A stretch of DNA of 64,000 nucleotides from Bidens hawaiensis (taxonomy: Eukaryota; Streptophyta; Magnoliopsida; Asterales; Asteraceae): NCBI GenBank assembly GCA_021521415.1, contig JAIQDT010002050.1, forward strand, positions 186,001 to 250,000, read 5' to 3'. The notes below the pieces were generated by a model that was given only the letters and a program-made list of their open reading frames with translations, was not told the origin of the DNA and made no database searches. Numbering within the stretch: position 1 is the stretch's first letter; every line of letters begins with the position of its first letter. Shown in pieces: positions 1 through 11,369 of this stretch. The position numbers were made by a program, and so were the translations under genes.

Positions 1-339
1 ACCCAGTTATACACGAGCCTGTTGTTATTTGGTCAACCAAAAATGAAACATCTTTAAATATAACAAGGAACATACTTTAAGAAAATTTGAGAAAATATCA
101 AAAACAAGGGGAAGAATGAATAAATCAACCAAAAGTTGATAAGTGTTTTAAATATTTTATCAAACAAGAGGGTTACAACTAGAACTACAAAGATGTTGGC
201 AAAAACTGTCTCATCTTGAATGAAAGGCATGTTTCTAACTGTAAGTCCAATGTTCAACCTCTAGATATGTTTGAATCTAAAAAATACAAAAATACAATAA
301 GTTCTGTCATACAAAAATATTTTTGACCAAATACAGGAT
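1..339 (+). other. AT-rich start of window, probably E1 internal region after pol
   Basis: No credible ORF. The stretch precedes a block (340-590) that resembles the post-pol region of the copia element at 45360-45630, so it is probably the non-coding sequence just after a pol gene lying left of the window. This is inferred from position only. Confidence 0.35.
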
Positions 340-590
340 GTTGGAGTCAAATTGGGGTGATCTGGGGAAATCCAAATAAGCTTTGAGAAGAGATATGAGG
401 CATCATTGCACAGTGTTGACCATTAATGCATTATGCTTTAAATGAACCTAAATCATATCACCAAAGAGATGAAATTCATGCTAAGTTTATACCTGCTGTT
501 AACCTATCTAAGTTGTCATAATAATGCTGAGAGTGAAGTATTGAGATAGCTACTTAGTCAATATGATCCCATTCTTGAGATCTTTTCAGT
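340..590 (+). other. Conserved post-pol non-coding block, E1 copy
   Basis: By eye this aligns with 45370-45625 in EA. Shared strings include GGGGTGA, CCAAATA followed by GCTTTGAGAA, CATCATT, TGAACCT, a run around TATCAC and GATGAAA, ATGTCATAAT-like text, and GATCTTTTC at the end. Neither copy is open in any frame. It identifies the left end of the window as the 3' half of a Sirevirus-like element. Confidence 0.6.
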
Positions 591-1095
591 AAAAGGAAGA
601 AATACCTCAGCCGCCACCAGGAGAGCTCATCCTGGCGGCAGAGACTCTCTCAAAGGGATAAAACCCTAAATTTCACACATACACAATACAGTCACTCATA
701 CTAGACAAATGAATAAAAACATCTATTTATACTAGCCTAGCATGACTTGGTCTTCAAGCCATCCACCCTTGGTTGAGACCAAATAATACATTTTTCACCC
801 AACGATTAATTCGATGCGTCGGTCTAAAAATATAAGTCCCAACAATCTCCCCCCTTAGACCGATGCCATCGAATTTCTTTCATGATCACCTCATAACTCG
901 TTGTCTTTCATTGAAATTCTCTCCCTCACGTTAAGCTTCTCCCAATGTCCATTTCAAATCATCACTCTTATATCACTTTTGGATATAGTTGTAAGGGCAT
1001 ATGCACGAGGATTTGAACTTCAAAGATCAACTTCAAGTAACAAGGTTATCACAAAAAGAAATAAACTCAATGTGATCATCAAATGCACCATTTTC
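591..1095 (-). mobile_element. Minus-strand LTR fragment with polypurine tract
   Basis: Read on the minus strand, a G-rich polypurine tract (complement of 846-857) is followed by TGTTGGGAC starting at 843, the usual junction of a polypurine tract and a 3' LTR. A TATA-like run (complement of TATTTATA near 724) lies further along. 609-640 forms an imperfect hairpin built on GCCGCCA and TGGCGGC. I found neither the other LTR end nor a TSD, so the limits are approximate. Confidence 0.4.
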
Positions 1096-1149
1096 TCTTA
1101 AACTATAATCTGAAAAGAAAAATATATTTTGACAAAGTGGTTTACATCA

Positions 1150-2830
1150 AAAAGTGTTGCATTTTGCCTAAAATAGGTTGAATATGTAAGTTCGGGTAAG
1201 GTTTGATGCATTATAACCTTTCCGGGCACAAAATGTTTGAATATGTATTTTCGGGTAAGGTTTAATGAACTATAACCTTTCCGAGTACGGAACAGTTGAT
1301 TATGTGTGAATATGTTGTTTCGAGTAAGGTTTGATAATTTTCAACCTTTTCGAGTAAGCTTAGTCATTTTTGACTTGATTATGTGTGAATATGTTGTTTC
1401 GAGTAAGGTTTGATAATTTTGAACCTTTTCGAGTAAGCTTAGTCATTTTTGACTTGATTATGTGTGAATATGTTGTTTCGGGTAAGGTTTGATAATTTTG
1501 AACCTTTCCGAGTAAGCTTAGTCATTTTTGACTTGATTATGTGTGAATATGTTGTTTCGGGTAAGGTTTGATAATTTTCAACCTTTCCGAGTAAGCTTAG
1601 TCATTTTTGACTTGATTATGTGTGAATATGTTGTTTCGGGTAAGGTTTGATAATTTTCAACCTTTCCGAGTAAGCTTAGTCATTTTTGACTTGATTATGT
1701 GTGAATATGTTGTTTCGGGTAAGGTTTGATAATTTTCAAACTTTCCGAGTAAGCTTAGTCATTTTTGACTAACTTTATGATTTTCGGGCATGCTTTGAAG
1801 TGTTTACACTTTCCGGGTAGAGTACACTGTTGTACTAATCTCCCGAGCAGGCTTGAAGTCTTGAGATGATTATGTGTTGTTATAATTAGCTTTTAACAAG
1901 TAATTCTTGTTTTGGGCAAGCTATGCATGTTATTTGCTGATTGTGATTCCAGGCAAACTTTGTGAACTTAAGTTAGTACACCGAGTAAGCTTTGTAATTT
2001 GTGTGAATGTGTTGTTAGGAAAGGTTTGTTAATCTTTCCGGGCACGCTTAGATGTTACTGTTTAAGTCTGTCATTTTTTTTTCGGGTATACTTTGAATAA
2101 GATTGATGTTCGGCATACCTGATGATTGAATGTGTTTATCCTAGTAAGCTTAGTGCTAACATAGGATTTTCGGGCAAGCTCTATGAAATTTTAGACTATA
2201 GCACACTTAAATGTTTATGTGTTTAATTTCATTCCGAGCATGCTCTGTGATATGTGTATGATTTCTTTGAAATTACAAGTGTTTTCGGGCAAACCTTGTT
2301 TTCCGAGCACACTTTATATTTCGGGCACACTTGTGTTCCTTCAATATACTTGGTAATTTCAAAACTTAACTTTCCGAGTACACTGTCTGCTAGAATTCCT
2401 TTCCGGGCACACTATGTACTATATGAAGGTTATTCGGGTATACTTTGCATACGATTGTTGTTCGGGCACACTATTCTCCAGAAAGATTGCTCGAGCACAC
2501 TATGTTTTCAAGCATACTTGAATGAATGTGTTGATTGAATATGTTAATTGATTTTGATAAAATTGATTATGATTCTTATGAGGGTTCATGCTAGATAAGT
2601 TTTAATTTGAAATTGAGAAATTTTTTATTTGATGATTATACTTGATTATATGCCTTGTGATTAATTTCTCAAGAAATCGAATATTTCGGGTAAACTTTCT
2701 TCATTATTGTCTCAACTTTAAATTAATTTATTTGACCAAGTAAGGTTTGTATGTGGAAGTATACCGAGTAGAATTTGAATATACTAATCTTTCGAATAAG
2801 GTCTTATGATCTTAAATGAAATTAAATGTT
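1150..2830 (+). repeat. E1 motif-array region (CGGGTAAGGTT / CGAGCACACTT)
   Basis: About 1.7 kb of dispersed variants of one short motif, YYCGRGYAAGSTT or YCGGGCACACTT, separated by AT-rich spacers. The motif recurs in the E1 LTR (4030-4710), so it belongs to this element family. Short frames such as 2254-2538 are chance readings of the array and lack codon structure. Confidence 0.7.
1298..1771 (+). repeat. 79-bp tandem repeat, six copies
   Basis: Copies start at 1298, 1377, 1456, 1535, 1614 and 1693. Each holds GATTATGTGTGAATATGTTG, one CGRGTAAGGTTTGATAATTTT motif and one CGAGTAAGCTTAGTC motif. Differences between copies are few (cgag/cggg, tttt/tttc), which points to recent unequal exchange inside the wider array. 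Confidence 0.9.
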
Positions 2831-3357
2831 TTTAATATATCGAGTGGATAATGTTACTGGTTGACAGCTAATAATTCACAAAATGACAAAAAGCATTTAA
2901 AACCCAATTTCAAAAGGTATAAAGAGGGAGTTAGAAAATTTTTTTCAACATTATTTCCCTCTCTCTCTTTCCACTGCAAATCTGGTATCACAAAGCAAAC
3001 CCTTCTTGAAATAGATAAGAAATTTATGAGATAAAAGACAAAACACTTTTAAAATCTCTCACTTTATCTGACATGCTGAAAAAAAGCAAAATATGCAGAC
3101 CTTTATTCATAACTCTTTTCTGATAAAGCTACAGATATGTACCTTACATTTGACTTAACTCTCATTAAATGAAGACTTGCATATGCTATTAAAATTTTGA
3201 AACTTCACATTTCAAGAGTAACTCACATTTGTGTTTTTGTGCAGATTTCTATATCATTCAAGACAACGGTTTGAATTGACATATTATTTATACTTTAATA
3301 TTTTTTTTGGGATCTAATTGATAATTGTGTGTTCATTGATATAACAGAAAATCAACA
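2831..3357 (+). other. Leader of the E1 downstream ORF with splice-acceptor-like site
   Basis: AT-rich, no ORF. It contains a TTTTTGTGCAG acceptor-like sequence whose AG is at 3243-3244, and a second, weaker one (ATAACAG, ending about 3347) shortly before the ATG at 3358. The first matches the sequences preceding pol and ORF2 in EA. That either is used for splicing is inference. Confidence 0.4.
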
Positions 3358-3815
3358 ATGGATCCAACTCCAAGTAATTACAATTCCTACAAACATCATC
3401 TTTCTGAAGAACTGAAGAAAGCATTGCAATGAGTTCAAACCCTAATTACTGAGGTTGAGAAGATCTCAGCTGTCCCAAAACAGGGGGAGAAAGTACTGAA
3501 TCAGGGGGAGAATTCGCTGAAGCTTCTCTCAATTTATGAAAAGAACAGCTCAGAGGATGAAGCTGACAATGTTACAGAAGATGAAAAGGAAGATCTTGAG
3601 GAAAGAAAGAAATTAAAAGGGAAAGAAATTGCTCAAGAGGATGATGAAATTCAGACTTTAAATTCTCAGAAGGAGAATACAATGGACACAGAAATGAATG
3701 AATCTGAATCAGAAGCCAAAAGAGTCTATGTGCAAAGAATGACAGAAATTTATGACAGAGAATTTCTTTCTCAAGTGATGTCTGATAAAGACTTTGAAGA
3801 ACAAGAAAACTTTTG
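3358..3815 (+). pseudogene. Relic of the E1 post-pol ORF, acidic, one in-frame stop
   Basis: From ATG 3358 (context CAACAATGG) the frame runs 152 codons to TGA 3813-3815 with a single internal stop, TGA at 3430-3432. The predicted product is hydrophilic, rich in Glu, Lys and Asp, with no membrane segment or known catalytic motif. It lies between pol and the 3' LTR, as ORF2 does in EA, and is probably the short or eroded counterpart of that protein; I see no clear residue-level match. Two GGGGGAG polypurine motifs (3484-3490 and 3505-3511) fall inside the frame, so coding and priming signals overlap here. Confidence 0.5.
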
Positions 3816-3941
3816 AATATGTAATTTTGTTTATGTAATTTGATTATGAAATTTGACCTTTAATTTGATGTGTATTTTGCTGAGTGTAAGTAACCATAGA
3901 GTGTTTTGGGCCAGCTAAGGTGTTCCAATCTAGGGGGAGAT
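3816..3941 (+). other. E1 3' untranslated tail and polypurine tract
   Basis: TAGGGGGAGA at 3931-3940 abuts TGTTGGGTC at 3942 and should prime plus-strand DNA synthesis. Together with the two GGGGGAG motifs in the preceding ORF it makes the multiple polypurine tracts known for Sireviruses. Confidence 0.7.
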
Positions 3942-5043
3942 TGTTGGGTCAAGAGTTTGACCCAAATGAGGAGATTTGACCTAAATGAAGAATATGGAAG
4001 TTTGGAATCTTCTCAACCTCCTCAGAATCTGCTAAGTATTGAATCCGAGCACACCTTGGGATCCGAGCAAGCTTTTACTTAGCCGGGTATGAGATTTTGC
4101 CTCCCGGGCAAGGTTTACTTCAATTAGTCTTCTTAAGTGGATATCCGGGCAAGGTATACTAATTTAGTGCATTCCCGAGTAAGGATCACTGATTTGGTAT
4201 CTCCGAGCAAGGTTCACTTTGTCAAACATGTTTGTTCTTCAAGACCAAGTATTTTACTCTTCCGAGTAAGGTTTGGTCAACCAAGTCCATGAAGCCAAGT
4301 GATTGGAAGACCGGGCAAGGTATTCTTTAATAATTATGGTCCGAGCAAGCTTGATGTATAAATGGAATATATCTCTAAGTAACATCAGGCAAGGTTCAAC
4401 TCAAGCAAGGAACTGTACTCCCGAGTACGCCTTGCTAATAAGTTATTTATGGCAAAGAGTTGAATTGGACCATCGAAGAACAAGGTTGCTCGTAAGGGGT
4501 TGTCGGGCAAAGTCAGGCAAAGTCAAGAAGACTGAAGTCTACTCGGTAAGTATTTTACTTGGTAAAATATTCTTTAAGTAAAGTCTACCCGGAAACTGAT
4601 CCCGAGCACACTTGTATGTTACCAAGTTATGAAGGATGGCCGAGCATACTCGGAAAGACAAGATTGATGCAAAGCCTACCCGAAAAACTTGTTTTACACT
4701 TAGTTTATTTTGAATATGTAATTTGAATATGTATTATCGGATAGGGTTTCTAGAAGGAATGACAGCTGTCCTAGGTTGGCAGGCCTATAAATAGAATGTT
4801 TAGGGCACGCCGCCAGAGAGAGGCGAGAGAGAGGCAGAACACACAATACGGATAAGACTGACTCATTTATTGAGAGAATATTGTGTGACGGCTGTCTTAG
4901 GATTCCTAGAAAACCCTAAATCGATTATCCTTTTGTATGATTAACATTATATAAATGGAAATCTTTTGAGTGAATCTTGAGTGTGCCTTCTACCTGTGAT
5001 TATTTATTGCAATCTTATGTTTGTTATTGATTCCGCCTTTAAC
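3942..5043 (+). mobile_element. 3' LTR of E1 (copia, Sirevirus-like)
   Basis: Begins TGTTGGGTCAAG after the polypurine tract and is taken to end in GCCTTTAACA at 5043. TATAAATA is at 4786-4793. The U3 part (4030-4710) is filled with CCGAGCAAGSTT-type motifs. The 5' LTR is outside the window, so the TSD cannot be tested and the 3' limit is a judgement from the TG..CA rule and likeness to other LTR ends here. Confidence 0.65.
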
Positions 5044-5739
5044 AAACGGATATCTTTCTAAATATAGCAACCCGTCATTAACTCTCTTGTCAACACGATT
5101 AATCTGTGTGAGTTATGACTTGATTGATTAAGATCCAGATGAAATACAAGGGACTGACACTTTGAGTTCCCCGTTGTAAGGTAGGATTTCATTATAAAGG
5201 TACTCGTTCATAATTAATTAGGTAATCGTAAGGGAGTCTAATATATAAAACTGGTGTGTATTAAAACTCATTAGAAAACCATAGGTGTTTTCTTGAGAAG
5301 CGTCAGGGGTCCTGTTCAGGTTTTCATTTAAGTTTCTATTTTTATAATTCCAGTTCCATAACAAGTATTTTCCAATTAATTGATAATTGCAACTTAGGGG
5401 ATTCTAGCCTAGGTGGTTTTTCATCATCATCTGAGTCAGTCAAATTAAACTTTCTTTTGTTTTATTTACTTGTCTTTTCTAAATTAGGTTAATTTATTAG
5501 TTTACCCCCCTTAAACAAATATAAAAATAATCGTGTCGGTTTGTTGAGTCTAATTAGATATTTTACGCAATTTAGAGAGTCTCGTGGGTTCGATATCCGA
5601 GCTTACTTAGCTTTACTAGAGTCGACCGATTCACTTTCCGTTTATTAGTTTAGTTGAGTTTAGAGAGTCTGTAGTATTACTTAGTGTCTAGATTATGTTA
5701 ATTTAGTAAATAATTTTATAGCTGCTTAGCACATCATGT
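5044..5739 (+). mobile_element. Tat/Athila-type gypsy LTR, right part
   Basis: Non-coding sequence ending just before a tRNA-Asp-type PBS, hence the end of a 5' LTR. Its left part is apparently interrupted by E1. No TATA box or terminal repeat could be fixed. Confidence 0.45.
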
Positions 5740-5759
5740 TTTTGCGCCCTTGCCGGGGA
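5740..5759 (+). promoter_or_regulatory. Primer-binding site, tRNA-Asp type
   Basis: TTTTGCGCCCTTGCCGGGGA closely matches the TGGCGCCGTTGCCGGGGA signature typical of plant Tat/Athila elements, with a few substitutions. It identifies the lineage of the flanking sequence. Confidence 0.7.
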
Positions 5760-5952
5760 ATTTTAGGCGATTGCATTATTAGCTTCGATTAGACTTACTT
5801 GCTACATACGTGTTATTTTCTTTATTATTATTATTTTTAAGTCATAGGAGTCTAATTTAAATTTTAGTTTATTTTTGTTTTATTTTTAAGTTTTCAAGTC
5901 TACTTACTTGGTCTTTTGTGGTTTTCAGGTATATGCCACATCTTCTATCACA

Positions 5953-6464
5953 ATGGCCACTAGTAGGAATTCTTGAACCCACACGATTAAAAACCGAGTC
6001 ATGTACATCATCAGGTTCAAATTCACCCCTTTCATAGAAAAATCCGTTGATCTAGAAACTACACCAAAGTCATCACTGCTGTCAAGTCCGAGAAGTATAT
6101 CAGACATTCAAATGGGTGACAACAACATAAATGTTTACCGGCAAGCTTATGATGGTTTCACCGGAAACCACTCGCTCATCATCATTCCTGAGATCAATAA
6201 CCAGAATTTATGGCATATTCCATCCTACATCATGGCCTCTCTTACCCAACATAACCAATTTCATGGGCGTGAAGATGAAGATGCACCAGGACGCGTTAAC
6301 CGTCTTAGCCATGTTCTTAAGACTTTCAATTTGCAATGTACTACTGAAGATGCTATATTATTACACTTAATTTCCGTTTTCACTTGCGGAACGGACCACT
6401 ACTTAGCTCAATTCGCAACCAGCATGGGCATTTAACATTTGGGAGGCACTTCGTTTAGCATTTA
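5953..6464 (+). pseudogene. gag: Tat/Athila-like gag fragment
   Basis: A gag-start-like ATG at 5953 meets a stop after seven codons. From 6001 another frame reads 144 codons; its part from about 6229 carries the family pattern QHNQFHGREDEDAPGRVNRL ... DAILLHL. After a frameshift near 6370 the frame continues as FPFSLAERTTT, a TAG stop, then LNSQPAWAFNIWEALRLAF. That is the N-terminal half of a Tat/Athila Gag, broken by at least one shift and two stops. It is cut at 6464 by the next LTR; the rest was not found in the window. Confidence 0.6.
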
Positions 6465-8983
6465 TGTAACATCCCCAAATTTAATGGCTATAATTTATAA
6501 CATAAAATGGATTTAAGAAATATCATAATAAGAACTATTAAGTTCTTCAAATAAATTTAATGTAATCAATTTTATATATTTATAAAGTTTATGGCCCAAA
6601 AATACAACTATGGTGTGTTGAGTGTAAGTAACTAAATCATAGTTTAGTAGTTGATTGTAATTGCTGAAAGTACAAGGGCTAGATTGTCGTTTATTGAAAG
6701 ATCAAAATATTTGGTCAAAATAGGGGATTTCTAGTAAGAAAGAAAAATGTGATAGTGTGGGTGTGAGAGTGTCGACGTTGAAAACGAGAGGGGAAGGAGG
6801 TGACCCCAAGTTGAAGCCCTAGAACTCAAATTCTAGGTTAATCAACCAGAAGATTGAAGGCTACATAATCATCTAGTGGTTATTTGGACGTGTGGTATGT
6901 AAATTCCAACTAACACCCAATTTAATTGTGTTCTTGAATTGGAGAAATATCAAAGGTTTGATGGAAAATTTGAGCTTATTGTTCATATTAGATGGGTTAA
7001 ATCATGTGTCTATTGTTATTGCATGTATTAAACTCTTTGATTAGTAACTAATTTGTTGCATGCTTAGAAACTAATAGTTACTAAATTGGTTTTGATGATA
7101 GTTGAAATAAAGGAAGAAATCATAGTGTTAGTGAGTTAATTGCACTTCCACTAATATGGTAACGCATTTGGGGGATGTTTGGAAACCATGAATGGGTCGA
7201 ATTATGATTTTGATGATGTAAATGATGAAGTAGGTGTCTTATGCTTGTTAGGCTCACCAAGTGTTTGATAAAATACCACATTGAATAAATTATGAGATTT
7301 AAATGGAATTATTGATGCTAACATATGTAGAGATATGTGAATGTATGAATATGCGGTAAAGATAACGTGGGATGTGTTTTATTGTTCCATATGCGGATTA
7401 AACTTTAAATGATCTTACACAATACCTTTGTTATGTGGTATGTTGGCTTGCAAATTAGATACTCGATATGAAGCTCGGATGTTAATGGAACGAGAAGAGA
7501 TTCTAAGGATGTTCTACCCTACGGGCGAAGTTTAGTAGCACATCCCATACTTGTGCTATATACTACTTATTTATAATATGTAAGCATCATGAAACAAGTG
7601 TAGTTGTGACTAAGTTGGAAAATATAACAATTAGTTTGGTTAAATGCTAAGTTGTTGCTTGTGGTACATGGTTGCGGGTCGCAGGTTATCTTGGATATTG
7701 AAAAATGTCATTTCTACCTGAAATGTAATTTCAATAGTCTTGACACATTTGTCTACATCTTATAAAATGTTTCAAGTCAAACTGGTTTAGATAAGAAGTC
7801 AAAACAGGTTTGTACAACTGAATTACGGTTGCTGTCCAAACCAGACCAGCCCACGTGCAGGTCTCGTTTCGGGACCTTAATCATTTTATTTTTGTACGAA
7901 TCATTTCCAGAAGTTAGTTAATATCGTAATGGAATTTATGTAATTTTTAAAGATTTTTCTAAAATCTTTTGATTTGGTTTTGTGAATTATTTATTATTAA
8001 AATGAGGATTTTCAGTAACCAGGACAAAAACCATTTGCGGGTGCTGTTTCAGAATCTTAATCATTTTAATTTGACATGATTTTTCGTAGGAAGTTAGTTA
8101 CCATCACAAATTATTTTATGGAATTTTTGTAGAATTTTCTGAAGTGGGGTGGTATGGTTTTATGCATGCTTCATTAATAAAATCGCGACTTTCAGCAATG
8201 TGTTTTGTAATGTTATAACCGGTCAAAGTGTATACATTACTAACCAAATGATAACTGGTCAAGTGGGGGATATATGTATTTTTAAAAATTGTGTTTTGTT
8301 TTATAAGGAAGGTGTATACATGCTTATGAGATGAATGGAATAAAAGTTGACGATAAAAACAATCAATGATCTTGACCCGTTTGTCTGGGTTTGGTTATTG
8401 TAGTATAATAGTAATGCTTTCCAACTTTGAATCATGTTGGGCTATTATTTTATATTGTTAATGAACTTCATTTAGTTGTGAATATGATGTTTAGAAACAT
8501 GTACGAGAAGCTCAGGATCAATCTGGCGAGTTAAGATACATAATGAATTGAAACTTTGAAGTTGTATAACGGTAGCCGGCGTAGACTACGCTGGACCTGG
8601 TTTGGTTTTAAAATTTGACTAATGTTAATCCGGGTTTAATGTCTTATTTTTATATAATATTTATATATTGGTAATTATTAATATGTGGTATTAGATTGCT
8701 TTAGGTGAGGTCCACAAATGGAACCAAAAAGCCGAAGATCAAATGCTCGGGTTTAGACGCAATACACATCTAAAGTGCAAGTTCCTAATTTTCATAAAGA
8801 GCTATGAATAAGTTTTAAAATATGTATGGTCTTTGACTAAAAGGCAAGTTACTATGGATATTATACATGATGATTTATTGATATAATTTGATTTTTATGT
8901 TATGGAAACAAAAGTTACTTCTAGGACCATATTTTTCGCAATAAAATATGTTAAAAAGTCGTTTTCAAATTTAGGGTGTTATA
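6465..8983 (+). mobile_element. 5' LTR of gypsy element G0
   Basis: Starts TGTAACATCCCC and ends GGGTGTTATA (CA probably mutated to TA), three bases before an initiator tRNA-Met-like PBS at 8987. About 2.5 kb, AT-rich, no ORF of interest. The five bases before it (attta, 6460-6464) would be the TSD, but no partner was found. The LTR-like sequence at 54106 does not align with it beyond the first bases, so G0 has no identified 3' LTR. Confidence 0.55.
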
Positions 8984-9576
8984 AGTTGGTATCAGAACAT
9001 TGGTTTAAGGGATTCAAGTATTATGGGGGCATACTTGACTTAAACCGGCTGTTGGTATTAGATGTGGATTCCCCCGTCCGAGACTTGATCAAGAAGTGAA
9101 AGGTATGAAAAAAAAATATTTTTTTGGGTTAATAGCCTACTAATATGTTTGTGTTGTAGTAAGTTGATATGAATTAAACTCTTTTATCAAGTAGACGAAC
9201 TGGTATACGATTCTGAAAGGAGGATCAAGTAGGAGCATGGAGGTATGTATTTACATTAGAAATGGCATGTACCTTTAGGTACATGAAGAAGTTATCAGTT
9301 AGTTATTAAATTGGAAGCTTGTCATCAAATTGATGATAAAAAAGTAATGATTTAAATAAAGAAAGGTAAAAGAATATTTAATAAGGATAAGCTTGTATCG
9401 GAACTCGATTACCTAGAATGGAATATGGTGATAACATGAATGCCTATGTATAGTGTGTGGACTACGCACTTGGCCGGTGGAGTAGCAAACATACAATACT
9501 ACAGTGTTCTTGGATTTATCATAATCACATTCAAGATAATGAGTAGGAAGAAGGTGGTTAAATAACATGAGGTCAT

Positions 9577-9771
9577 TTGACTTCAAGGGTGTGTATGAAA
9601 TCTACAGATTATATTTCATACAAGGTGTTGTGATAATATTCGAATTTCACAAAGGTGAAAATGAAATTGTTTGACTTCAAGGGGGTGTATGTAATCTATG
9701 AATTTAATACAAGGTGTTGTGACAATCTTTGGATTTCATAAAGGAGTATGTGAAGTCGGTTGACTTTCACA
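9577..9771 (+). repeat. About 90-bp tandem repeat, interrupted by E2
   Basis: Units begin TTGACTTC or TTGACTTTC at 9577, 9670 and 9760 and share GTTGTGATAATCTTT and TTTCACAAAGG. The third unit is cut by E2 and resumes at 21854-21930, which independently confirms the E2 insertion point. Confidence 0.7.
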
Positions 9772-9776
9772 AAGAG
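9772..9776. repeat. TSD of E2, left copy (aagag)
   Basis: aagag precedes the left LTR and recurs right after the right LTR at 21849-21853. Confidence 0.85.
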
Positions 9777-10271
9777 TGTAGAAACCTGCCATGGATCTAG
9801 CCGCTAATATGATACGTCGATTATGCAAGAGTTCTAAACGTTAAATTATTACTTTATTGATAAATATGGAGAGAATACATTATGGTGTGGAATAATAACT
9901 TATGGAGAACCTCACATCTCTCATGTGTGTGAACTCACTTAATTATTAGCATGGAACCACCTATTTATAGGCCACATGCTCCATTCGTTAAGTTAACTCT
10001 AATTCGTTATGCCTCCATAACGAATTAGAATCCATTCGTCAACATTCCATGACGAATGGTGCTAACTTAACGAACCAGCCCTCATTCGTTATGCTTTCAT
10101 AACGAATGGACTTATAATCTTAACGAACTAACCTAGTCTATAACGAATGGACCTCATTCGCTATACAATCCATAGCGAATGGGCCAATTACATTAAATAT
10201 ACATTAAATACAAAGACTAGACAACCTATAACTTATTCGATTGATACGGACAACAATTTCGTGCACTAACA
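9777..10271 (-). mobile_element. 3' LTR of E2 (copia, minus strand)
   Basis: 495 bp, TGTAGAAACC to CTAACA, paired with 21355-21848. The two differ at roughly twenty positions by eye (about 4%), so this insertion is much older than EA. TATAAATA is the complement of 9962-9969. Copies of ATTCGTT and AACGAAT in both orientations lie just upstream of the TATA box in the direction of transcription. Confidence 0.9.
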
Positions 10272-11369
10272 GACACCCCCTTTCCCGTAGCTATCGAATA
10301 CTTTAATCTTAAATACTTTAACTGCAAATCACCAGTCACCAAACCGTGCACTAACAGCACCCCCTTGACTGATGATTTTCGGGCTTGTGCAAACGGACAA
10401 TCTTTAAATCTTTTCAGCAAACCAACGACCTGTAGCTTCTCATATCAGATCACCCCCTCAAAGTGATCAACTCTTGGAGATCATCCAGATCATCCATTGG
10501 CGTATGATATGGTTCAATCTTTCAACAATCAGCAGGAAGTCATCAGCTATCGGTCAGCACCAGTAAAAGAAAAAACATATCTTTACGTTTAACCTCGTCA
10601 CACATCTTCATGAAAAACCCGATCATTCAACATCTTTCACATCGGTATACAAAGTTCCAACCTCCGTTAATAAACCCCAAATGATCAATTTCTTCAAATC
10701 CAATGACAAGACTCGTATATTCTTCTATAATATCAACCCGTTCGAGAATCGTCCCCCTCAACAGAAGTAATCCACCATTTACTCGTAGACAACATAGTCA
10801 GGATCAAAGTCCCTCAGAAAGAAGTAAACGGACAGACACTCGTATCCCACATAGTCAGGTTTCAATCTTGAACAAATCAATCACCAATCGAAAAACAACT
10901 ACAGTCTTGAACTTAGTTAAACGCAGCTTTTCAAACACGAATTACCACCTGAATTGCAGTAATTTTTCAATAAACCTTGGAAACGTAGGAAGCCAAATAA
11001 TCTTAAATGAAAGTTTTATCTCCCCCTTTTCTTGACAAATTCAGCAAGGTCTTGAATAATCCAAAACTCACAAACAATCTCCTCCTTAAATTACTCGCGG
11101 TCTCCCCCTCAGCCAGCCGAAACGCGTAAACAGTCGACCGAAAAATATGTTACCAAAATTTGAGAGAAGAGTACCCAATATATTAGGAACATCCCATAAA
11201 AATTTCGATTAAGAAAATTTTTCCCGATTTTCCCGCCAAAACCTCCGAAAATTTTTGAAAAATAAATTTTAACGCCAAAATTTACAAGAATGAAAACTCA
11301 CTTACGAGGAGTATTCAGGAAAAAATTCACGCAAGAAAATTTTTCCCGCCATTTTACTTTTTTTTTTTT
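10272..11369 (-). other. E2 3' non-coding region with several polypurine tracts
   Basis: The main tract, GGGAAAGGGGGTGTC on the minus strand (complement of 10272-10286), abuts the 3' LTR. Further C-rich runs on the + strand (around 10361, 10451, 10752, 11022 and 11102) read as repeated GGGGG tracts on the minus strand, a Sirevirus trait. At 10347-10361 an LTR-start-like TGTTAGTGCACGG also follows such a tract. The frames at 10226-10420 and 10703-11035 show no known motif. Confidence 0.6.

Larger units (their letters stand above)
8984..9776 (+). other. G0 leader with degenerate tRNA-Met PBS
   Basis: TGGTATCAGAACA at 8987-8999 is the initiator tRNA-Met PBS with a G to A change. The leader has no credible ORF and ends in the 90-bp repeats at 9577, where E2 inserted. 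Confidence 0.55.

Noticed and set aside
2254..2538. 94-codon frame in the E1 array
   Set aside because: It is a translation of the degenerate CGAGCACACTT motifs; no support as a protein.
10703..11035. 110-codon + frame as a gene
   Set aside because: Composition is that of the E2 3' non-coding region on the opposite strand of the element; no motif, no homology I recognise.
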